A stretch of DNA of 64,000 nucleotides from Dipteris shenzhenensis. Taxonomy: Eukaryota; Polypodiophyta; Polypodiopsida; Gleicheniales. The position numbers and the translations under genes are program-made. The notes beneath the pieces were generated by a model, which did no database searches, was not told the origin of the DNA, and was given only the letters and a program-made list of their open reading frames with translations. Below, piece after piece: positions 32,919 to 44,900 of this stretch. The stretch is from the NCBI GenBank assembly GCA_047967505.1, contig CM106538.1, one strand, 5' to 3'. Each line of letters opens with the position of its first letter. Position 1 is the first letter of the stretch.

Positions 32919-35900
32919 CTGCACATTTGAAGGAACCCATTGCATTCAGGCATTAGATGGACTAAATTCGCGATGACGTTATGGAATACAATTCTAAAGC
33001 CAATTGATATGAGTTACTTAGGGGGTTGAAATTGAAATTCTAGTTGTGCCTGCTTGTCAATATCACATCTCTAGCCGTTCACGAGTCCGGGGTCTCGATT
33101 GTACCCTAGCCACAGATTTCTCGGAGTCCCTTCCCAAATTACATTGACATTATATGGCCAGCTGAAAATTTAGAACATGGACAAATACTAGCAGAAAGTC
33201 CAATTACCTTCTCTTGTTTCTTTTTCTGCCCTTAAATCGAAAGCCATGTGTCCAAGATTTAGTAAATTCATGTGTTCTGCAATTCCTGAAGCTTTTTCAG
33301 CTTTGCCAGGGGAGAGAGATTGAAGAGTCTTAACATCAACATGCAGAAGACGGCAGATCTGCGCAAATACAGATCCCGTCATGAATGCATCATAACCAGC
33401 TTCATGTAATAAATTACCATCAGAGTCTTGGTACCTGCAGTGATGCACCGCCACACAATCAGCCTTCAAACATTCACTGGCTTGATTTGGATGAGCAGCC
33501 TTTTACACCCCAAAAAAATAAGAAGGCATGTCTCGTCAGAGAGTTTGAAACCACCCACCTCTTGAATCCAGTCATAATTTCTATTTCAACTTTTTGAGAA
33601 AGCCGATTGAGGCTTCTTGCAAATCTGGCAGCCCCAGTGTTCACATCCTTTGGTTTGCACAAGTAAGAGTATACAGCACTCAATGAAGTATGTCTTTGTG
33701 CCCATGATGCACGAAGGGTCTGCTCAAATTTCATAAGATACTTTGTATCTATGATATAGGGGAAGTGAGTTAAAAGCGAAGCCGAAAATTCTGCAGCTGT
33801 CGTAGGGAGTGGTGCAATGAACTTGCTATATATATGGGCTAAATCTGCACCATTGAAAAGCAAAAAGTAGGTGGGCAACTGTCAGTCTGTTGCAATATAG
33901 TCAAATTATTCTTGTGCGAGTTCTCTGTACCTTGCAAACAGCCTAGCTCTGAGATAAACTCTCAGAGATGTCATTAGATTGCAACTACCCCAAGGACAAA
34001 AGCAAACATAAGCATGTCGACCATTACCAAGAGCACAATTATGTCCAACAACAGGCTTTCTGGACATCACCAATGCATCAATGACATGCCGAAAACCAAT
34101 CGCTTCATTTATCAAGACCTCCTGAGATGGGTTACTTCCTTTTTCCAATCCATTCTGCATTTTTAACATTAAGAAGCCTTGAGAAGTCAACCTGAGACAA
34201 AAAGTCCTTACCTCAAAAAGGTAGAACACCCTAAACGTTTTAAAATTCCATAAAGAGAGAACACCCTGAACCTTTGAAGATATAACACCTTAAATGGAAT
34301 GATAAAGGAAGGATGCAAGGGATTAAGCTCATCAAGCAAGCCATCAGCATTAACAGAAGTCTCACCGTTTTTCTACATAGCAAAAACAGACATTTTATAG
34401 ACATCTTCCCATCATCATTTTTTGCCTTGCAGACCACAAAACTCCCCACAGCAACACTAGCACCTTTCTGACAAGACCGCACTGACCTTCAATAACACCA
34501 AGTCCTCTCTTGAGCTCGTAAATATAATTGTAATCTCAAGCGGTGGACTAGGCACAGAGGCAATCCTTACGACCGGAACAAGATCCTGGAAATGCTTGTC
34601 TAAAACCTGCACAGTCCTTTAGAACTTTCAATAAACACCTCTGACCTGTGACATGAGAATGAATTCAAAGAGTACAAAAGAGAAAATCTTGTGTTGAAAC
34701 ATATGCAACTTTATAAAATGCTCACTTATATGGCATTATGACCAACTGCCATTTGCTTGAAAAGGTAGACACTGTTAAATCTGATGAGATTTCTGTTTCC
34801 CTTCCTTTTGGTGTTATTTGAAAATGTATTTATGAAACAAAGAAAGAAATAGAAATAGAAATTTACATCTGCTAAAGAAAATGCAACAAATTGGTCTCAA
34901 CACTTAGATAGAACTCCACCACACAGACTGCTAAAACAGAGAAAACCAGATGTAGGATTGATGAATCACCTGTTGGGCAAGACAAACTTGATGGTGATTT
35001 TCCAGTCGAAGAGTAAAAGATGGGCGTCCACCTAAAATTTGACAGCCTGATAATTTCTCCGCGTGTGGAACTGTAGCTTGGAATCCATCCAACGTGGGGG
35101 CGGTTCCAGATATATCAGCAGATGTTTTGATCAAGTGAATTTCATCATCCCCAAGAGAATTCCAATCTAGACTGCAGCTTTTAAGTTTTTTACGCCATTT
35201 TGCCAGTTCGACACGCAACTTTTCAAAAAATATAACATCAGAAGTGCTGCTCAAAGTTGTTGTACTTCTAAACTGCTCCACTTTAGGAGGACTACATTCA
35301 CTGACCAGCCGAAGCCTTGCTTCTGCCTCTTGCGGCTTTGATAAGTACGATATCCCTGCAATAAATTAAAACATATATGCATTAGACACATTGCTCCATT
35401 TGCTTCTAGGCTGAGACTCATAGTTCCTGAACTCTAAAGGAAGTAATCTTAAACAAACAGTCAATAAAGTCAGACCAGCCTGTTGGAGATATCATAGTCA
35501 AAGAGTGTGTTAGTGTGTAGTACTAGGAGATCTAGTACTAGTCTATGTGAGTGAGTCTTGTGTGAGTGTGTCATCATGGGACTTATCCCATATGCACTAG
35601 GTGCTGGTGTGTGAGTGAGTAGCCTATATAAGGCTTGTACTTCACTTGTCTTGTTACACTTGATGAATAAATGAAAGCCTTTGTCATGTCTTCATTTGAG
35701 CATCATTTCCTCACACCAACCTTCTCTCTCTCTCTCTCTCTCCCTTCACCATGTTTCTAACATGGTATCAGAGCCACCTTCCATAGCTGCTGCCACATCA
35801 CCCTTGCCCTAACCCTATTTCTGCTTCAGCCCTTCTTCCTGCAGCCTGCAGCCGCCTCAGCCCTTCTTCGTTTCGCCCTGTTTTACCTCCATTTTCTAGC

Positions 35901-38900
35901 TGTTTGCACCCGGCTAGAGCCTCTCCACAGCCTGCCTTCATTGCCGCCTCCATTCAGGAGTTTTTGGAGCTTTAGGCGCCCTTGGCAGCCTATTACTTGC
36001 TGGTCATCTCATTGTGCCTGCACGTGTGGACCTTTCAGGGCTGTTTCGAAGTTCATCACCAAAATCGACTTTTAATGTGCTGCTGCTGCATAGCCGCCTT
36101 CAACAGAGCCACTTCCGAGCTATTTCCAGCGCTCCAGCATACATATACCAGCCGACTTTTACTATGGTGACCTGCTGCAGCAGTTTGGAGTGCCTTGCTG
36201 AGCCGCTTTGCAGATTTCGAGACCCACCTTTGCCTCTGGAGCACCTACAGCCGACTTTGGACTTTGGGCCCTGCTGCGTGTATTTTAGAGCATTTACAGC
36301 CACCGCCTATCTGCTGCGAACATCTACAAGAGCTCTGAAGCATTCAAAGCTGTTCCAGGGAGCTGCTTTTCACTTTGGAGCTGTCCTGCATCATTTCGAG
36401 GTGTAATCTTGCTGCTTTTTTATCAGGGTTTGCCTTTCTAGACACCCTCTTGCTGCATTTTGATCAGGGTTTACATTTTGGAGCCTCCAAGGCTCTTCTT
36501 CGCATTCGGTGACTCTCCGATCGGCACATTGAGAGTCATGACATGATGTCCCTTGGTAGCTGCTCCTATGGCCTTCATCGACACATCATTCGAGGGCATC
36601 CTCGCCTAGTTCTATTCGAGGGCATCCTTGCCTAGTTCTTCACCGACATACCTCTTCGCATCAGGATGTGCACACTCTTGTGCGGTAGCTACTTCGGGAT
36701 CATGGGTTCTCTGCCCTTGCTATGCATAAAATGAATGAAAATATTTCTATGTTTGTGTTGAGTCACATAAAGGTTCTCAGCCTTGAGTTGTCCCTCTAAA
36801 TTGAATGTATTTGGAGTCAATAAGAGGTACTCTACCCTGGGTTGTCCCCAAAAAAGATTGTATAGTGTTTCACTTTGGTTGATGGTTTTGACCACCCAGT
36901 TCAAAGTAAGGGGGGATGACGAGTGATGGTTTGCCCTTGCCGGTCGCAAGCTAACTGAGAAGTCACTATCACACGGGAGGTGTTTGATAGTTGGACTTGC
37001 TCTTTGCAGTATTGCAGTGGAGGGAGATAGGAGGGGGCCTTCTAAACTTCACATGTGTGTTTTTCTCTCTCATCTTCTCCCTTTGTTGAGATTTCGGACT
37101 GGTTTTTCAGCCTCCTTCAGCTGAATTCCGTTTTTCTTCATAACTCCTCACCCGTTTGGATTCCTCAACTTCCGTTTGGCCCAATGGCTTCCCCTCTGCC
37201 TCCCCTTCGTAGTGATATGCTTTTCCCTCCGTGCGTTTGGTAGAACGGGCAGAGCTGAGCACTTCTTTTGCTGGTCGAATTTGCAAAAGTGGCTTTTTCT
37301 GGACCTTTTTTCTTCTACCGCCTCCTGGGCCTCTCCTCTTGCAAAGCTACAGCTTTCTGTTGAATTTCGAGTGGTTCGACGCGCTGGTTGACTGGTTTTT
37401 CTCAGTTTTGGAGGACATTCCGGCGATGAAACTTCTCCAAAACCTTCTCAATGCATTCCTCTCTGAAGCACGCTTCTTTTGAGCCCAAGAACTCCCACTT
37501 CTTCGCGACAGAAGTGTTTCTTTTCGCATTTTTCAGTGGAATTCTTGCTGGTCGGCTCTTGTAAATGCTCTTTCTTCGTGCCTTTGCACTCCTCTTTGGC
37601 TGAGAATGCAATTGGGCATTGGCTACTATGTCCTCTTGGCGATTGAGGACTTGGTTCGAGTCTTCAGGGCTTGGTGAGTTGTGATTTTGCTACTGCAATT
37701 TCTTTTTGCCATAAGCTATTGGTTGGCCTCGTGTGCCGCCTCTTTCTTGGCTCACAGGTGCCCAGGCAGTGCTATATGAGTCATTCTTTGGTTGGGTACT
37801 TTGCTGATTTTATTTTGGAGCTTTGAAAAGCTTTGTGAATGCCATCTGGAAACCACTCAAAGAGAGTGCAACTGGGGTGCAGTGTGATTGCATCTGGACA
37901 GCCAATGGAATTGCACTCGGAAAAGAGAATGCCTTTGGGTTGAGCCTACGGGTTAAGTGCACTTATGTGATGGTGTTATATGCTTGAAAGCCTTGCGAAG
38001 GCTTAGTGAATTGGGGCTGCGTGCTCGATTGCAGGGAAGGTCTCCCAGATGCAACTTGTAATCATTTCACTGTGAAATATAAAGAAATACCGAAAGGGGC
38101 GCCACGGTGTTTGGGGCCAATCGGGTGCACTTGTCTATGTCTGTTGAGCAGGGGCATTCTAGCCTCCATCCCTTTTTCAGTGGTTTTGTTTGTGAACAAA
38201 TGGGTAAATGCCAAATGGTGATCATGCAATGGTTAATGGTTGTGATATATGCTTTGTGAGCTGTAAATAAGTGCTGAAGTGATTAAAGGTTTAGTTCCAC
38301 TGTCCTCTGAGTGATTAGAGGCCGGTTTCATTGGTTCCATTGCCGGGATACCACACACTCGTTCTCAAGAGGTGGGCCTCGGTAGTTTGGTGGAAGGATA
38401 TCTTTGCTGCACTTTTTGACAGCTGAATATTACAACCATAAACATGGTGAGTACCCATGAGCAAGAGAGCTCCACAACTCCTCAAAGGAGAAGGCAGGAA
38501 AGCCTTAACGATCCAGCTAGTGTACAGCTGCAAGAAGCACAACAAATGCCTTTTGAGCAGGCCACACATGAAGCTACAACTGAGCTCAACGGTGATACTA
38601 GTTCTAGCAGTGAGTCAGATGATGCTACTATGTTGAATGCACAGCTTGCAAGTGCAGTGACTGCTTTGACTCAGCTGGCTCAAAATTTGGCTCAGATTGT
38701 GCAAACAAATGCCAAGAAGAAGAAGAAATCAAGAAAGCACAAGCAGAGAAAGAGTGAGTACACACATGCATCAGCTTCTCATGGCGGACCGCACACTCAT
38801 GCATCAGTTTCCCATGAGGGACAGCCATCTAAAATGACTCAGAAAGTGACTTCCAAGAGAGAGGAATCGCCCAAAAGAGCACTTAAGAAAGAGGTACAAA

Positions 38901-41900
38901 AAGTACAGCCAGTGCAACAGTATGAGCAGCCAGCACAAGGCCTTGGTTTGGGTATTTCTACTCCTCAAAATAATAATGTGCAGTCCATAAATGTGGCTCA
39001 ACCACCTCAGCCATATTTGAGGCAGCAACCTGAATATTTTGGTACAGATTCGATCTTTGATGCTATGTTGATTTCACCGCCAATTGGGCATAGAAAACAA
39101 GTCATGTATGACAATGTGGGAGCCAAGCATGGCTCTCCCTAGTGAAGGGAATGCTGCAAATATACAGCCATCTTTGGGACAGCCAATATCAAATGTATAT
39201 AAAGAATTTAAGGATGGTGGTTCTCATGTCAAGTTTGATACATATAATGGAGTACGGGACAGGTACAAAGCCCTCACATTCCTTCAACAGTTTGATGCTG
39301 CATTTCTTGGGGGTTTGTTTACAGAAGCATCCAAGATGAGGAAGGTTGCCACATTTTTGAAAGGCAATGCACTTAAGTGGTACACCAACCTTATGCTTCA
39401 TGGAGATGCACCTACTACTTGGCTGGAATTTAAGCAAGTGTTCTCTTCTACTTGGCTTACTCCAACTTTTGAAGTTGAAGTACTTTCACACTGGCATGAC
39501 TTGTCATACAAACTTTGCAAGAATCTTGATGATTACACCCAGAGGTTTTGGGATGTTTTGCTGCCATTGAGCTCTTACAGGCATGTTTCTTTGAAAGAGC
39601 AAATAGAGAGGTACTGTTGTGGATTGCCTAGTGAGCTACGTGATTATTGCATCAAAACCAAGGTGGGTTCTATAACTCAATTAATTGAGAATGCAAGGAC
39701 AGCATATGCATGGATGCAGGAGAAGAATTTGGGCTTTATGGACAGCAAGAAAGAAGACAACAAACGGGCTGCCAAACACCAAGATAAGGACATCAAATCT
39801 GAAAATAAAAATTATGACAAACGACCGTTTCAAAAGGGAGGAAAAGCCCAATTCAAAGCTGGTCAAAGGCGTGGACAGCCTAATAAACAGCCCCGTACCA
39901 AGTTATCTGATGAAGAGAAAAAGTCACTCATGGAGCAAAACAAATGTTTTATATGCAAAGGAGAGGGACACCGCTCTTATGATTGCCCATTCAAGAAAAG
40001 AGACAGGTCACATGATGATAAGAATGGTGATAAACAGGCTGATCGGAAGGGCAAAAAGCCTAAACCTTCTGCAGGACTTCTTCCAGATGTGATAGGGAGT
40101 TTGCCACATGCACATGATGAAGAGGAAATGAAAAAGACTGAGATGTGCAGAGCATGGGGAAAAATCAGAAATCAAAATTGTTTGTTTTTCTTTGATTCTG
40201 GGACAAAGGCAAATTTCATAACTCCTGATATGGCAGGAAGGCTTGGCATTGAGCCTGAGGAAATGGGGCCATCCGGCATGTGTGATATGGCCAACCCTGA
40301 ACTCAACACACCTGTCACTCCTATCATTGGCAAGTTGAGGATGCATATCCAGGGATATCAGGATGCAGAGGACTTCTACATTATGCCTTTGCCAGAGTGT
40401 GATGCTTTGCTTGGGATGCCTTGGATGTACAGGGTGGGGGCTGATGTGCAGATGAGAAACAAGAAGATTTCTTTAACTCATAGAGGCAAAAATCATGTAC
40501 TTGATGTAAATTTGAAAGGGGAGTCCATCCCTCTAGTTTCAGCTTCTTGTATTTCCAATGTAATAAAGCGTCATATTTCAGCGTACTTGATTTTTGTCAA
40601 AGAGGACAGCCAACCAGTTCAGGAAGGTTCTACTCTTTCTGCTTTAGATAGAGAAAGGGCTGCTTTTATTTCAGATTTTCAGGATTGTTTCTCAGATGCA
40701 CTTCCTCAAGAATTACCTCCCAAGAGGCCCGAGGATCATCAAATTGATTCTTGGAAAAGGAATTAATACAGCCAAGTAATTCTCCTTACTGTTCCCCTGT
40801 GTTGCTTGTGCAAAAGAAGGATGGCAGTTGGAGAATGTGTATTGATTATAGGGCTTTGAATAAAGTCACAATTAAGAACCGTTTTCCAATTCCACGCATT
40901 GATGATATATTGGATCGGTTGGAAGGTCCCTCAATGTTCAGTCGTATTGACCTTAAAAGTGGATACCATCAGATAAGGATACGGCCTGAAGATGTCTACA
41001 AGACTGCCTTCCGCACTTCATTTGGCTTATATGAGTTCCTTGTGATGCCTTTTGGTTTGACTAATGCACCTGCCACTTTCAATAGAATGATGGACAGAAT
41101 TTTTAGAGCACACAGAAAGTTTGTGGGCACTTTCTTCGATGACATCATTGTGTTCTCTAAAAATGAGCAGGAGCACAGGAAACACCTCACTATTGTGTTT
41201 CAAGAATAAACACCAAGAAAAGTGAGTTCTTTATGCATGAGATTCATTTTCTCGGTCATATAGTGTCAAAGGATGGAGTCAAGATGGATCCTGCAAAAGT
41301 TGAGGCCATGAGGAGTTGGCCAATTTTGAAAAATCTGCATGAAGTCAGAAGCTTTCTTGGGTTTTGTTCATACTATCGGAGGTTTATAAAGTACTTTGCA
41401 GAAATTGCTTCTCCCTTGCATGCTTTACAAAAGAAAGCTGTACCGTTTCGGTGGGGACCAAAGGAAAATGCAGCTTTTGAAGAGCTGAAGCAAAAGTTGT
41501 GTTCTGAACCCGTTATTATCTTGCCAGATCTTGCAAAACCCTTTGCTGTAACTTGTGATGCATGTGGAAACAGCATAGGAGGCACTTTGATGCAGGATGG
41601 CAGAGTGGTTGCATATGAGAGTAGAGTTCTCAAAGATGCTGAATTGTACTTGCAGATATACGAGAAGGAAATGTTAGCAGTGATACATGCTTTGACCACA
41701 TGGAAACATTACCTTCTTGGAGCTGATTTTTATGTGCAGACAGATCATCAGTCACTTAGATATTTTCTCACGCAGAGAAAATTATCTGAAAAGCACATGA
41801 GATGGGCTAACTTCCTCTCAATGTTTCATTTTCAAATTGTACATGTGCCGGGTAACAAAAATGTCATGGCTGATGCACTTTCCAGGAAACCACAGCCTGA

Positions 41901-44900
41901 AGCAGTCTCCAAGAAACCCAGTGTTTCAGCAGTGAGCATTGCTTACAACAATGTGTTAGATGTGATGAAAGATCAGTATGTTAATGACGTTGATTTTTCA
42001 GCTATTTATGAACGGCTTTCTGATGGTCAAAGGCATGATCACTATATGTTGAAAGAGGGTTTCATTTTGATGCATGGACGACTCTGTGTCACTGATCAGA
42101 TGCGACAAAAAGTCATAATGGAAAGTCATGCTCCTCCATATGCAGGACATAGGGGAATTACAGCAACAATTACAGCAGTGGAGCAATACTTTTATTGGCC
42201 ATCTTTGAGGAAAGATGTGGAAGAATATGTGAGAACATGCATGGTTTGTCAGAAAGTAAAGTTTGACAGGCAGAAGGCACCTGGGTTGTTACACCCTTTG
42301 CCAATTCCGGATAGACCATGGCAAAGCATAGCTATGGATTTTGTGTATGATCTTCCACGTACTCCTACTGGACATGATGGATTGTGGACAATAATTTGCA
42401 GGTTTAGCAAACAAGCCCACTTTGTGCCAGTAAGAAAGAAAATTACAGCAGATCAAATGGCCAAATTGTTTTTGCAGCATGTCTTTAAGTATCATGGGAT
42501 GCCTGAATCCATAATCAGTGATAGAGATCCAAGGATGACCAGCCTCTTTTGGAGAGGACTGTTTGAAAATATGGGCACTACGCTGAATTTTTCGTCATCT
42601 TTTCACCCTCAGTCTGATGGACAATCGGAGCAGGAAAACTCTACCATCTTGGATATGTTTAAATGCTATGTCTCAGACCACAAAAGCAAATGGGAGCATT
42701 ATTTACCTTTGCTGGAATATGCTTACAATAATACGGTGCACACATCCACAGGTAAAGCACCTTTTGAAATAGTGGAAGGTGCTAGGAAGATACCTCCCAT
42801 TTTGCATACAAAAGAGAAAATCTTCGAAGCTGATCGTTTTGTGGAAAGCCTTGAAGAGGCTTACAAGAAGATCAAATATGCCTTGCAAAGAAGTCAAGTG
42901 CTGCGTTTTCAGAAGGCAAGGCTGAAAAATAAGAAAGGCAAGGAAAGGTTGCACACAAAGCTGAACATGCGTTACTATGGTCCTTTCCAGGTTTCTGAAA
43001 AGATAAACGAGGTAGCTTATAGGCTGAAGTTGCCTCCGCATTGGAAGATACATAATGCCTTTCATGTGAGCTTACTAAAGCAATATCATGGAGATATTCC
43101 CGAGGATGTATCTGATGAGGTGCAGCCTGAAGTGGAAGAACAGGATGAACTTCTGGTCCCAGAGCAGATTCTGGCACACAGAGATAGAAAGCTCAAGGGT
43201 AAAGTTATCCGTCGCTACTTGGTAAAATTTCAAAATTACCCATCACTTGATGCGAAATGGATGGAGGAAGGTGAACTCGCAGATTCACCTGGGATATTGC
43301 AGCTTTACCTTGATGCTTTCCAATTAGAGCCGACTGCGGTCCGGGCTCCTACAGGTAGTTCAGCAGAGCGAGCGTCTGGAGCATTACCTGATGTTCGAGA
43401 GGGGGGTAGCACCTCCACTCCCTCAGTACAGACGGGAACTCACTAAGATTTCATCAGGTCGCTTGATGACACTGTATGTTTCATCCGAGATACTGAGCTG
43501 ACAGTATTTCTGCTGTGAGACTTCATGATATTGATGCATCTTGACTATTGATCGCCGAGGATCACATAGATTTTGAGTAGTATATATGGATGGATGCATG
43601 CCTCTCCTAGCCATATTTTTACTATCTCTGTATACTATAGCTGCGGCTTTCTTGTATACTCTTTTATGCTATATTTCATGCTCGCTCCTGTGTTTTGGGG
43701 CAGCAAACTGTGGTTTGCTGTTTCAAGAGAGGGGTATGTCACGGGGGCGTGAAATTCTAGGTACTTTAATGTACTACAAGACCGTGACAACTTTGGTTTT
43801 AAAAGTCCAAGCGTGGGCTTAATAATGTGTAATTAAACGCGGCATGGTGCCTAGCACATAAGCGTAATTAATCCCTAGGCCCAAAGGCATTCCAAGGAAT
43901 TAAAAGAGTGGTTGTTGGGAAATGATGACGTGGCATTTTTAATGGGCCCCCTAGAGGGCCATGTACCTTCAGTGGCCCCCCTAGAGTTCCAGGTGGCTCT
44001 AGTGCCTTCTACATGCTCCTTTGCCATTCTTGGACCTTCCTGGGCCTTCTAAACTTCACATGTGTGGTTTTCTCTCTCATCTTCTCCCTTTGTTGAGATT
44101 TTGGACTGGTTTTTCAGCCTCCTTCAGCTGAATTCCGTTTTTCTTCATAACTCCTCACCCGTTTAGATTCCTCGACTTCCGTTTGGCCCGATGGCTTCCC
44201 CTCTGCCTCCCCTTCGTAGTGATATGCTTTTCCCTCCGTGCGTTTGGTAGAACGGGCAGAGCTGAGCACTTCTTTTGCTGGTCGAATTTGCAAAAGTGGC
44301 TTTTTCTGGACCTTTTTTCTTCTACCGCCTCCTGGGCCTCTCCTCTTGCAAAGCTACAGCTTTCTGTTGAATTTCGAGTGGTTTGACGCGCTGGTTGACT
44401 GGTTTTTCTCAGTTTTGGAGGACATTCCGGCGATGAAACTTCTCCAAAACCTTCTCAATGCATTCCTCTCTGAAGCACGCTTCTTTTGAGCCCAAGAACT
44501 CCCACTTCTTCGTGACAGAAGTGTTTCTTTTCGCATTTTTCAGTGGAATTCTTGCTGGTCGGCTCTTGTAAATGCTCTTTCTTCGTGCCTTTGCACTCCT
44601 CTATGGCTGAGAATGCAATTGGGCATTGGCTACTATGTCCTCTTGGCGATTGAGGACTTGGTTCGAGTCTTCAGGGCTTGGTGAGTTGTGATTTTGCTAT
44701 TGCAATTTCTTTTTGCCATAAGCTATTGGTTGGCCTCGTGTGCCGCGTCTTTCTTGGCTCACAGGTGCCCAGGCAGTGCTATATGAGTCATTCTTTGGTT
44801 GGGTACTTTGCTGATTTTATTTTGGAGCTTTGAAAAGCTTTGTGAATGCCATCTGGAAACCACTCAAAGAGAGTGCAGCTGGGGTGCACTGTGTGATTGC

